Shown: positions 1 through 6,985 of the stretch, piece by piece | How positions within the stretch are numbered: position 1 is the stretch's first letter | How the letters are laid out: every line of letters starts with the position of its first letter | The notes under the pieces: model-generated | What the model saw: the letters and a program-made list of their open reading frames with translations, nothing else | Database searches by the model: none | Told to the model about the DNA's origin: nothing | Made by a program: the position numbers and the translations under genes | NCBI GenBank assembly: GCA_025362535.1 | Contig: JANYGE010000318.1 | Span: 1 to 9,389 of the forward strand | From: Hyphomicrobiales bacterium | Lineage (GTDB): Bacteria; Pseudomonadota; Alphaproteobacteria; Rhizobiales; Aestuariivirgaceae | DNA: 9,389 nt | Reading direction: 5' to 3'

Positions 1-105
1 ATCACCAATGGTGTTGCACCCGGAGACATCTATGTGGCGCGCGCTGGAAGCTTCGTGCGTGACGGCGATGCTGTATCCCCTGTAATTCTTAAATCGACGG
101 AATAG
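1..105 (+). CDS. RND efflux periplasmic adaptor subunit (membrane fusion protein), C-terminal fragment
   Basis: Frame 1 is open from the window edge to a TAG at 103-105 and encodes 34 residues, including VAPGDIYVARAGSFVRDGDAV. The pattern of a G-x-x-x-G-D turn followed by a 'DGD-V' strand near the C-terminus is typical of the membrane-proximal domain of AcrA/MexA-type adaptors. Such adaptors are periplasmic, usually lipid-anchored, and link the inner-membrane RND pump to an outer-membrane channel. The permease gene starts 8 nt after this stop on the same strand, the usual adaptor-permease operon order, which is the strongest support for the call. Most of the gene lies outside the window, so the export signal and hairpin domain cannot be assessed. 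Confidence 0.8.
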   Translation: MTNGVAPGDIYVARAGSFVRDGDAVSPVILKSTE

Positions 106-113
106 TTCAAATC

Positions 114-3100
114 ATGAATTTCAATATTTCAGCTTGGTCAATCCGAAATCCGGTTCCGCCTATATTAATGTTCTTCGTGCTGATGATGGTGGGCATTTTC
201 AGCTTCCGCAATTTGCCGATCACCCAGTTCCCCAACATTGACGTTCCGGTGATTTTGGTGACAGTCAGCCAATCAGGGGCAACGCCGGCTGAACTCGAAA
301 GCCAGATTACTAAAAAAGTTGAAGATGCTGTCGCATCGATCACTGGTGTAAAGCACATCACATCCACCATGACCGATGGAGCGTCAAACACGGCTATTGA
401 GTTTCGTCTGGAAATTCCGACCGACAAAGCGCTTGAAGATGTAAAAGACGCTGTTTCGAAAATACGCGGCAATCTTCCGGGCGGGGTTGATGAGCCGATC
501 GTGCAACGGGTCGACGTTGAAGGCCAAGCCATCCAAACCTATGCGGTGTCTGCCCCCGGCATGACTCTGGAACAATTGTCTTGGTATGTTGATGATGTGG
601 TCAAGCGCCAGCTGCAAGGCTTGGCTGGTGTTGGCCGGGTTGATCGTTTCGGCGGGGCTGACCGTGAAATCCGCGTTGATCTTGATCCGCAAAGATTGCA
701 GGCGCTTGGCGTAACCGCTGGCAGCATTAACAGCCAGCTTGCCGAAACCAATGCCGATTTCGGCGCTGGTCGCGGCGATATTGGCAATCATGAGCAGGCG
801 ATTCGCACCTTGGGTGGGGTTCGCACTTTAGAAGAATTGCGCGAAACCAAAATCTCACTTCCCGGTGGACGCAAAACCACGCTGGGCGATCTCGGTACGA
901 TAACCGACAGCACCTCTGAATTGCGCTCTTTCGCCCGTTATAATGGCGATAGCGTTGTGACCTTCTCGATCTATCGGTCAAAAGGTGCAAGCTCGACAGC
1001 TGTAGGCGACCGTGTGGCCGCCAAAGTTGCTGAAATCCAAGCGGCCAATAATGGCACCGCCACATTCACGCTGGTCGATGACACGGTTTACTTTATCTAT
1101 GGCAATTACACATCTGCCATGGAAACGCTGATGGAAGGTGCGATCCTTTCGGTTCTCGTCGTGCTGCTGTTCTTGCGCGATTGGCGGGCCACCTTAATTT
1201 CAGCCATGGCCTTGCCATTATCTGCCATCCCCACATTCTGGGTTATGGGCTTGATGGGCTTCTCGCTCAATCTGGTATCCTTCCTCGGCCTCACCTTGGC
1301 CACGGGTATTCTGGTCGATGATGCCATTGTGGAAATCGAAAATATTGCGCGCCACATGCGCATGGGCAAATCGCCTTATCGGGCCGCCATGGAAGCTGCC
1401 GACGAAATCGGCCTCGCCGTAATCGCCATCACCTTCTCAATTGTCTCGATCTTCGTGCCAGTGTCCTTCATGGGTGGCATTGTTGGGCAATATTTCAAGC
1501 AATTCGGCCTCACGGTTGCTGTGGCTGTGTTGTTCTCTCTGTTGGTTGCGCGTCTCATCACCCCGATGATGGCCGCCTATCTGATGCGCCCCACGCATCA
1601 TGAAGAACATGAGCCAGGCCCCTTGCTGCGCGCCTATATCAGGCTGCTGCATTTCTTAAATTGGGCTCCAACTGTTGGACGCAAAGCTCCGGTTACGGCG
1701 CGTGTCAATAAAATGTGGGATTGGGTTGCCTATGGCCTCGCTGCATCCATGGTGCTGATTGCCGTTAAATTTGGCTTGAGCTTTGCGCCCGAATTGCCGT
1801 CCTTCATTGTCGGTTTCTTCAGCTTTGCTTTGCTTGCGACTGCCGCAGCAACAGCACTGTTGTTTCTCTTCTTGGCTTGGCGTTCCGTCTTGTCGTTCGG
1901 CAAAGAACGCACATTCTCGATGCATGACAATGAAGGCGAACATATCAACACGCCTGCCGCCTTGCATAGCTCATGGCCTCGGGTGATGAGCTACGTAACA
2001 GTGCTTGCGGCCTTTGGTATTTTATTTGCGTCAACACTTCTCATTCCGCTTTTGCCGAAAGGCTTCATTCCACCGGGCGATAATTCTCGCTTTGTATTGT
2101 CGGTTGAATTGCCGCCGGGAACCCGTCTTGATCAAACCCTCAAGACGACCGATGCGATGGCCAAAGTCATTCGCGGCAATAAAGAAGTGTCTAAAGTCTT
2201 CGTGCTGGGTGGTGCCTCACCAACCGGTTCCGTTGAACCTCGCAATGCCGCCATTTTTGTGAACTTGCGCCACCGCGATGTGGGGCTGCTCACCGGCATT
2301 CTCAATCCGACAATCACCTCTATCAACTGGCTGACAGGCATAAGCATTCCTCTCGTGCCCGCCGATGGCAGAACCAAACCGCAAGAAAGCATTGAAGCGG
2401 AAATTCTGCCTCAGCTTTCAAACCTGCCAGATGTGCGCTGGGCCAAGATCAATGATCGTGGTGAGCGCGATGTGAAGTTCAATATCTTGTCAAATGATCC
2501 CAAGGCTTTGGATGAGGCGGTTGGCAAGTTGGAAGCTGCTTTACGCAAAGAGCCAAAACTGCGTGCTCCCGCTGCCGAAGGTGGGCTTGATCGCCCTGAA
2601 ATCAAGATCATTCCAAAATCAGCGCAAGCCGCCAAGCTTGGCATCACCGCGCAGCAAATCTCGCAAACTGTGCGGGTGGCTACGATTGGTGATTTTGGTC
2701 CATTGCTGGCGAAGTTTAGCGTCGGTGATCGACAGATTCCCATCCGCGTGCAAATTCCTGAGGCTTCACGGGCCCAGTTTGATGAAATCTCCAATCTACG
2801 GGTGATTGCGTCGACGGGCGTATCCGTGCCGCTTTCTGCTGTGGCCGATGTTTCATTCTCGCGCGGCCCAAGTTCAATCAAACGTTATGACCGTCAGCGC
2901 CAATCTACTATTGGCTCCGATGTGCCACCCGGTGTTCAGTTGGGTGAAGCTGCTGATTTGATCAAAGCAACCGCAAAGAAGCTCGATTTTCCTCCCTCGG
3001 TCATTATCGAGGAAGGTGGCGATTCCGAGTTGCAGAATGAAGTGTTCGCAGAGTTCTTGAAGTCTGCCATGCTCGGCATTGTTTTGATGCTGGTTGTGCT

Positions 3101-3749
3101 GGTTCTGCTCTTGGGCGATGTGTTCCAACCTTTCGCAATTCTGCTCTCCTTGCCGCTCTCGATTGGTGGTGTGGTGATTGCTTTGCTCAGTACCAACAAC
3201 GCTTTCTCCATGCCGGTGGTCATAGGCATGTTGATGTTGATTGGTATTGTCGCCAAAAACGCCATCATGCTCATTGACTTTGCGGTTGAACGCAAAAAAC
3301 ATGGCATGGCCCGCATTGATGCTATTGTTGATGCAGGTCGCAAACGTGCGCGCCCCATCGTGATGACCACGATTGCTATGGGTGCTGGCATGTTGCCTTC
3401 GGCTTTCGGTATTGGTGAGGGTGGCTCATTCCGCGCGCCCATGGCCATTGCCGTGGTCGGCGGCTTGATTGCAGCCACCTTCCTCAGCCTGATCTTTGTG
3501 CCATCATTCTATATTGTGATGGACGACATCTCAAAACTCTTCACCTGGATTTTCAGTCGCTTTGCTGGTGCTCCTGATGAAGCTGTGGTGAGTGATCCAC
3601 GTCTGGAAAAAGTGGAAGAGGCGGTGGCCTCAACCACCAGCGATATGGAAGAGCTCGCAGCCAAAATCATGGATGTGGAAGAAAAAGTAATCGACCTCGC
3701 CAAGCAATTGCCAAAGCCAAAGACGAAGTTGAAATTGGCGGCGGAGTAA
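114..3749 (+). CDS. RND (HAE1/AcrB-like) multidrug efflux permease with extra central and C-terminal segments
   Basis: Inner-membrane proton-drug antiporter of the RND superfamily, 1211 residues against about 1040 for AcrB. TM1 lies at about residues 13-32, followed by the first porter region with the LPITQFPNIDVP motif. TM2-6 span about 330-490, the second porter region about 650-980, and TM8-12 about 984-1137. The proton-relay residues are present: Asp402-Asp403 in GILVDDAIVEIEN (TM4) and Lys1048 in GIVAKNAIMLIDFA (TM10), so it should be active. Two departures from the family are visible. About 90 extra residues between TM6 and TM7 carry two added hydrophobic stretches (about 538-557 and 564-588). 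A charged tail (1138-1211) has a predicted coiled coil at about 1164-1198. ATG 114 fits the conserved N-terminus; the Shine-Dalgarno is weak (GGAA, 99-102). The gene follows an adaptor gene, so the substrate is probably a drug or lipophilic compound. It resembles NolG/MdtB-type HAE1 pumps, but the substrate cannot be read from sequence. Confidence 0.95.
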   Translation: MNFNISAWSIRNPVPPILMFFVLMMVGIFSFRNLPITQFPNIDVPVILVTVSQSGATPAELESQITKKVEDAVASITGVKHITSTMTDGASNTAIEFRLEIPTDKALEDVKDAVSKIRGNLPGGVDEPIVQRVDVEGQAIQTYAVSAPGMTLEQLSWYVDDVVKRQLQGLAGVGRVDRFGGADREIRVDLDPQRLQALGVTAGSINSQLAETNADFGAGRGDIGNHEQAIRTLGGVRTLEELRETKISLPGGRKTTLGDLGTITDSTSELRSFARYNGDSVVTFSIYRSKGASSTAVGDRVAAKVAEIQAANNGTATFTLVDDTVYFIYGNYTSAMETLMEGAILSVLVVLLFLRDWRATLISAMALPLSAIPTFWVMGLMGFSLNLVSFLGLTLATGILVDDAIVEIENIARHMRMGKSPYRAAMEAADEIGLAVIAITFSIVSIFVPVSFMGGIVGQYFKQFGLTVAVAVLFSLLVARLITPMMAAYLMRPTHHEEHEPGPLLRAYIRLLHFLNWAPTVGRKAPVTARVNKMWDWVAYGLAASMVLIAVKFGLSFAPELPSFIVGFFSFALLATAAATALLFLFLAWRSVLSFGKERTFSMHDNEGEHINTPAALHSSWPRVMSYVTVLAAFGILFASTLLIPLLPKGFIPPGDNSRFVLSVELPPGTRLDQTLKTTDAMAKVIRGNKEVSKVFVLGGASPTGSVEPRNAAIFVNLRHRDVGLLTGILNPTITSINWLTGISIPLVPADGRTKPQESIEAEILPQLSNLPDVRWAKINDRGERDVKFNILSNDPKALDEAVGKLEAALRKEPKLRAPAAEGGLDRPEIKIIPKSAQAAKLGITAQQISQTVRVATIGDFGPLLAKFSVGDRQIPIRVQIPEASRAQFDEISNLRVIASTGVSVPLSAVADVSFSRGPSSIKRYDRQRQSTIGSDVPPGVQLGEAADLIKATAKKLDFPPSVIIEEGGDSELQNEVFAEFLKSAMLGIVLMLVVLVLLLGDVFQPFAILLSLPLSIGGVVIALLSTNNAFSMPVVIGMLMLIGIVAKNAIMLIDFAVERKKHGMARIDAIVDAGRKRARPIVMTTIAMGAGMLPSAFGIGEGGSFRAPMAIAVVGGLIAATFLSLIFVPSFYIVMDDISKLFTWIFSRFAGAPDEAVVSDPRLEKVEEAVASTTSDMEELAAKIMDVEEKVIDLAKQLPKPKTKLKLAAE

Positions 3750-3761
3750 CTTCAAGTACTA

Positions 3762-3840
3762 TCCCTCCCCGCAAGGAGGTGGGTGGATCGCACCATCTGT
3801 CACGCGTTCCGCGCGACACCTTTCCCAAACTTGGGAAGGA
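3762..3840. repeat. Three consecutive hairpins in the convergent spacer (REP-like module)
   Basis: The 100-bp gap between the converging permease and aminotransferase genes is almost entirely dyad-symmetric. Hairpin 1 is CCTCC (3764-3768) with GGAGG (3775-3779). Hairpin 2 is TGTC-A-CGCG (3798-3806) with CGCG-C-GACA (3810-3818) around a TTC loop, with one mismatch. Hairpin 3 is CC-T-TTCCCA (3819-3827) with TGGGAAGG (3832-3839) around AACT, with one bulged T. None is followed by a T-run on the strand where it would terminate. Modules of this kind, with CCTCC/GGGAGG ends and a CGCG-rich centre, are frequent between genes in Hyphomicrobiales, so I read it as a dispersed intergenic palindromic repeat. 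Copy number cannot be tested here. Confidence 0.5.
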
Positions 3841-3849
3841 GAAAAAACG

Positions 3850-5061
3850 TTAAACCAAGCTCTCCAGCCCTGTCGCAATCCGCGCCAGGGCTTTTTTCAG
3901 ATCAGCGGAACTTGCTGCGAATGAAAGCCGAACTGAGCCTTCCGCGCCAAAGGCTGATCCCGGCACAATTGAAACGCCATGCTGTTCTAACAGAAAATCG
4001 CAAAGCTGCTCGGTGTTCTCAATCACATGATTGCCGGATTTCTTACCGAGAAATGCCGAGACATCGGGGAACGCATAAAATGTTCCCGGAATATCGGCAA
4101 TCACCACGCCGACAATGGCCCGCAACTGCGCCAAAACAAAATCACGCCGCGCTTGATATTGTACACGCATGGTCTCAACCTCATCACGAGGCCCGTGCAG
4201 TGCCGCGACGGCAGCGCGCTGCACAAATTGATTGGCGCCGGCTGAGACAATGCTCTGCATCCGCCCCATAGCTTGGGCGATAGGCAGTGGGGCTGCAGCA
4301 TAGCCAAGCCGCCACCCAGTCATGGCGAAGCCTTTGGAAAACCCATTCAGGGTTATCGTGCGCTCCAGCATGTGGGGTAAGGACCCAAACGAGATCATCT
4401 CACCATCAAACAAAATATATTCATAAATCTCATCGGCCAAAACCATCAAGCGCGGATGGGCACGCACCAGAACAGCAATCTCTTCCAGTTCCGCGCGGTT
4501 CCAAACAGCTCCCGTGGGATTGCATGGTGAGTTGATAATCAATAGCTTTGTGGCTGGCGTGAGAGCTGCAGCAATGCGCGCTGTTGGAACCTTATAGTTT
4601 TCCGCCACATTCGAGTGCAGCACCACAGGTGTGCCCTGTGCTAGCTTGATTGAACCCTCATAGGAAACCCAATAGGGCGCCAGAATAACCACTTCATCGC
4701 CAGGGCCGATCAGCGAAAGAATGGCATTGTTGATGGCCTGCTTTACGCCATTGGCCACAACCACGTTGGCTGCCTGATAGGCCAAGCCATTTTCACTTCG
4801 TAACTTCGCAGCAATGGCTTCGCGCAGTTCCGGCATGCCGGAAACTGGAGAGTAATGAGTGAAGCCTTGATCCATCGCCTCCTTGGCGGCTTCACGAATA
4901 TTGAGCGGCGTATCAAAATCAGGCTCACCAACTGTCAGGGCCACAATATCCTGGCCCGCAGCGCGCAACTCGCGGGTGCGTTGCGACATGCGGATGATGG
5001 CCCCTTCATCAGCGGAGTTGGCGCGGGGGGAGAGCAGGGCGGCTGAATCAAATTTGGTCAT
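3850..5061 (-). CDS. Class I/II PLP-dependent aminotransferase (aspartate aminotransferase family)
   Basis: Cytosolic transaminase of fold type I, 403 residues, the normal length for the AspAT Ib group. Visible landmarks: TVGEPDFDTP (43-52) at the N-terminal substrate lid; the aromatic PLP-stacking residue in YWVSYEG (130-136); NSPCNPTG (177-184), where Asn181 contacts the PLP phenol oxygen; Asp210 and Tyr213 in LADEIYEY; the Schiff-base lysine Lys243 in FSKGFAMTGWR; and the carboxylate-binding arginine Arg378 in VRLSF. All catalytic positions are intact. The reaction is amino-group transfer between an amino acid and a 2-oxo acid, usually 2-oxoglutarate/glutamate. Family members act on aspartate, aromatic amino acids or prephenate, and specificity cannot be fixed from sequence alone. 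The gene stands alone, convergent with the permease and divergent from the lipoprotein 63 bp away. No strong Shine-Dalgarno precedes the ATG at 5061; the start is supported by length and by the divergent neighbour. Confidence 0.93.
   Translation of the reverse strand: MTKFDSAALLSPRANSADEGAIIRMSQRTRELRAAGQDIVALTVGEPDFDTPLNIREAAKEAMDQGFTHYSPVSGMPELREAIAAKLRSENGLAYQAANVVVANGVKQAINNAILSLIGPGDEVVILAPYWVSYEGSIKLAQGTPVVLHSNVAENYKVPTARIAAALTPATKLLIINSPCNPTGAVWNRAELEEIAVLVRAHPRLMVLADEIYEYILFDGEMISFGSLPHMLERTITLNGFSKGFAMTGWRLGYAAAPLPIAQAMGRMQSIVSAGANQFVQRAAVAALHGPRDEVETMRVQYQARRDFVLAQLRAIVGVVIADIPGTFYAFPDVSAFLGKKSGNHVIENTEQLCDFLLEQHGVSIVPGSAFGAEGSVRLSFAASSADLKKALARIATGLESLV
3866..3897 (+). terminator. 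Intrinsic terminator for the permease operon, inside the opposing gene's 3' end
   Basis: AGCCCTG (3866-3872) pairs perfectly with CAGGGCT (3886-3892). After one T-C mismatch the stem continues as CGC/GCG (3874-3876 with 3882-3884), closing an AATCC loop. Six T residues (3892-3897) follow on the plus strand. This is a textbook rho-independent terminator for transcripts from the RND gene ending at 3749. It lies wholly within the last codons of the minus-strand aminotransferase gene, so those bases serve both as coding sequence and as terminator. On the minus strand no T-run follows directly; the nearest is about 20 nt downstream, so activity in that direction is doubtful. Confidence 0.7.
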
Positions 5062-5124
5062 AATTCACGCGCTATGCCAGCTTCTGCTTGCCGCGTCGAG
5101 GGTTCCAAGGCTAAAAGCCCTTGC

Positions 5125-5478
5125 ATGAATCGAACCCATATCGTTATTTTGAGTGCGGCACTGCTCGCTGCTTGTACCAAATCCCCAAGCCTCGTGCGCA
5201 TTACCAATGAACCAGATGTAGCTGTGGTGCAGGGCAAGGCGCGTTCAGAGCCCATTTTCTATAATGGCAAAACCTATAAGCTGGATTTTGCACCGCAAAC
5301 CGAAGGTGGTTATGCCATGGCGGTTTCTCCGATGACTGCCAAACAGGAAAAAGACGCCGTGGCCGTGGCCACCTCTGCATTGCGTTATTATGCCTGCAAA
5401 GATAGCCAAAAAAGCAGCCTTGTCAGCAAGCCACGCTTCGCTGAAAGCGCTTGGCATATGACGGCGCAATGTAGTTAA
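5125..5478 (+). CDS. Small predicted lipoprotein of unknown function
   Basis: I do not recognise the family. The frame is open from an ATG at 5074, but the ATG at 5125 is preferred because it places a clean lipoprotein signal at the N-terminus. This gives 117 residues: MNR, a hydrophobic stretch (6-16) and a lipobox LLAAC ending at Cys17. Signal peptidase II would cleave before Cys17, and the mature form begins CTKSPS; a non-Asp residue at +2 would suit the outer membrane by the enterobacterial rule, which may not hold here. The mature part is short and soluble, with alternating polar and aliphatic residues. Two cysteines late in the sequence (Cys91 and Cys116) could form a disulfide in the periplasm. 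The gene is divergent from the aminotransferase and points towards the fatty-acid cyclopropane synthase gene, separated from it by 118 bp with its own promoter-like signals. A functional link to either is not shown. Confidence 0.7.
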   Translation: MNRTHIVILSAALLAACTKSPSLVRITNEPDVAVVQGKARSEPIFYNGKTYKLDFAPQTEGGYAMAVSPMTAKQEKDAVAVATSALRYYACKDSQKSSLVSKPRFAESAWHMTAQCS

Positions 5479-5496
5479 CGATATATTAATATCGTT
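5475..5496. promoter_or_regulatory. Perfect inverted repeat containing a CtrA-like TTAA-N7-TTAA box
   Basis: AACGATAT (5477-5484), loop ATTA (5485-5488) and ATATCGTT (5489-5496) form a perfect 8-bp dyad. Within it, TTAA (5475-5478) and TTAA (5486-5489) are exactly 7 nt apart, the spacing of the full CtrA consensus known from Caulobacter and Hyphomicrobiales. The site overlaps the lipoprotein stop codon and lies about 30-50 bp upstream of a TATAAT element, a reasonable place for a regulator of the downstream gene. Alternatives are an AT-rich weak terminator for the lipoprotein or an operator for another dimeric regulator. Confidence 0.35.
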
Positions 5497-5500
5497 CTTG

Positions 5501-5531
5501 CCGACATTAAATTGTCATGCTTAATTATAAT
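5501..5531 (+). promoter_or_regulatory. cfa: Candidate promoter for the cyclopropane synthase gene
   Basis: A perfect TATAAT -10 hexamer lies at 5526-5531, 65 bp upstream of the chosen start codon. The -35 is poor: CCGACA at 5501-5506 gives 19-bp spacing and GACATT at 5503-5508 gives 17 bp. A weak -35 is compatible with activator dependence, which fits the dyad just upstream. The implied 5' leader contains a small CGTGC/GCACG hairpin (5538-5542 with 5551-5555) of unknown significance. Confidence 0.4.
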
Positions 5532-5596
5532 CTGAAACGTGCGTTCGGCGGCACGCGTTTGGTGTTGTCGGCTCACGAATTGGCGTGAGGTGTAAG

Positions 5597-6844
5597 ATGA
5601 TTTTAGATCGCATTCTAAAAGTATTGGTGCGCAAAGGAAATCTGACCGTAACCTATTGGAACGGCCAAACGCGGCTTTATGGCGATGGCAGCAGCCCCAG
5701 CGCCCATGTTAAATTCACCAGCAGTGCTGCGGCCCGCCGTGTGGCGCTCGACCCTGATTTGTTTTTGGGTGAATGCTACATGGATGGTAGCCTTGAGATG
5801 CTGCAAGGCAAGATTTATGACTTCCTCGCTTTGGTCATGCAAAATGTTGGCACCACCCAATATCATCCGCTCCACAAGTTTGTGCATAAATCGCGCATGG
5901 CGTTCCGCCGCCTGCACCAGCACAATCCGGTGGGTAGAGCCAAAGAGAATGTAGCCCATCACTATGATCTCTCCGGCCTTCTCTATGATTTGTTCTTAGA
6001 CCGAGACCGCCAATATTCCTGTGCCTATTTTGAAAATGAAAATTCCACGCTGGAAGAAGCTCAACTCGCCAAGAAACGCCACCTTGCGGCCAAGCTCAAT
6101 ATTAAACCGGGCATGAAAGTGCTTGATATTGGTTCGGGTTGGGGCGGTCTTGGATTATATTTGGCGGAAGTCTGTGGGGCCGATGTAACGGGTGTCACCC
6201 TATCTGAGGAGCAACATAAGCTCTCAAATGAGCGCGCCAATCAGCGGGGTCTCAAAGGCCATGCGCAATTCTTGCTGAAGGATTATCGCCATCTCGATGG
6301 TCCTTTTGATCGTATCGTTTCAGTCGGTATGTTTGAGCATGTGGGCATTGGTCATTTCCCCGAATTCTTCGCCAAATGTTCAAAGTTGTTGAAGGATGAT
6401 GGCGTTGCCGTGCTTCACTCCATCAACCGTTCCGATGGCCCGGGGGCGACCAGCGCCTGGATTAAGAAATACATATTCCCTGGCGGCTATATTCCAGCCC
6501 TTTCCGAAGTTATCCCGCATCTGGAGCGCGAGGGGCTTTACGTTACTGATGTGGAAATCCTGCGTTTGCACTACGCCAAAACCTTGCGCGAATGGGCCAA
6601 CCGCTTCGAAGATAACCGCGCGCGCGCCGTTGAGCTTTATGATGAACGCTTCTGCCGCATGTGGGAGCTTTATCTCGCCGGATCAGAATGCGCCTTCCGC
6701 TATGGCGGTATGAATAATTTCCAAATCCAATTCGGCAAAGACCAAAACGTCTTACCCCTAACGCGAAATTACATAGAGGCCGAAGAAGCCCGCCTGCGCA
6801 AACTGGAAGGAAAAACCCCGCTGTTGAAAATGGTGCGGCGATAG
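5597..6844 (+). CDS. cfa: Cyclopropane-fatty-acyl-phospholipid synthase family SAM methyltransferase
   Basis: Transfers a methylene group from S-adenosylmethionine to the cis double bond of unsaturated acyl chains in membrane phospholipids, acting at the inner face of the cytoplasmic membrane. The 415 residues compare with 382 in E. coli Cfa. Residues 1 to about 115 are the N-terminal lipid-binding part and the rest is the Rossmann methyltransferase. Seen: the SAM loop VLDIGSGWGG (175-184), VTGVTLSEEQ, and positions matching the E. coli bicarbonate/active-site set: Cys142 (YSCAYF), Glu247 (MFEHVG), His274 (VLHSIN) and Tyr326 (HYAKTL). The key residues are therefore intact. ATG 5597 is chosen because GAGG (5587-5590) lies 6 nt upstream; an in-frame GTG at 5585 would sit on that site. 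Related enzymes of the same family make other methylated fatty acids, so the exact product is not certain. Known homologues are induced in stationary phase or acid stress; here a CtrA-like box upstream is the only visible hint of control. Confidence 0.92.
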   Translation: MILDRILKVLVRKGNLTVTYWNGQTRLYGDGSSPSAHVKFTSSAAARRVALDPDLFLGECYMDGSLEMLQGKIYDFLALVMQNVGTTQYHPLHKFVHKSRMAFRRLHQHNPVGRAKENVAHHYDLSGLLYDLFLDRDRQYSCAYFENENSTLEEAQLAKKRHLAAKLNIKPGMKVLDIGSGWGGLGLYLAEVCGADVTGVTLSEEQHKLSNERANQRGLKGHAQFLLKDYRHLDGPFDRIVSVGMFEHVGIGHFPEFFAKCSKLLKDDGVAVLHSINRSDGPGATSAWIKKYIFPGGYIPALSEVIPHLEREGLYVTDVEILRLHYAKTLREWANRFEDNRARAVELYDERFCRMWELYLAGSECAFRYGGMNNFQIQFGKDQNVLPLTRNYIEAEEARLRKLEGKTPLLKMVRR

Positions 6845-6859
6845 GGGGCTCAGTGTTGC

Positions 6860-6985
6860 GAGAGCTCACGTTTGGCTTATGTTTCGAGGCGCCTACCGCG
6901 TAACCTCAGCATGAGGGAAATAAACCCTCATGCTGAGGTGCTCGTAGCGCAGCGGAGAGCTCGAAGCATAGGCCGCGTGGCTCTC
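6860..6985. repeat. Head-to-head pair of REP-like palindromic elements between convergent genes
   Basis: A perfect 15-bp inverted repeat, ACCTCAGCATGAGGG (6903-6917) and its complement (6925-6939), surrounds a 7-nt AAATAAA loop. The symmetry continues outward: 6874-6917 read on the minus strand and 6925-6974 read on the plus strand are two copies of one element. Both begin with the same 15 bases, have variable middles (lengths 44 and 50), and end CTCGAA-R-CATA-R-GCC. Weaker symmetry reaches GAGAGCTCACG (6860-6870) against CGTGGCTCTC (6976-6985), which abuts the oxidoreductase stop codon. Each copy can also fold on itself. Elements with a CTCATGCTGAGG start and a CTCGAAGCAT end are common intergenic repeats in Hyphomicrobiales. 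The long stem at a convergent junction could stall or terminate transcription from both sides, although it lacks a T-run. Confidence 0.75.

Noticed and set aside
2411..2881. Long antisense open frames inside the permease gene (also 384-791, 2936-3478 and others)
   Set aside because: They lie opposite strongly conserved coding sequence, have no ribosome site or recognisable domain, and reflect codon bias of the real gene.
5107..5122. Small GGCT-AAA-AGCC hairpin and TTGCCG/TAAAAG promoter-like pair before the lipoprotein gene
   Set aside because: The stem is 4 bp and the -10 match is poor. It would put the transcript start at the start codon. This is too weak to annotate, although a promoter must lie in this 63-bp divergent gap.
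5074..5124. Upstream ATG start for the small lipoprotein
   Set aside because: It would add 17 residues ahead of a canonical lipoprotein signal peptide and bury the lipobox. The ATG at 5125 gives a proper signal.
5585..5596. GTG start for the cyclopropane synthase
   Set aside because: The GTG overlaps the GAGG ribosome site that serves the ATG at 5597, and the four added residues are not family-like.
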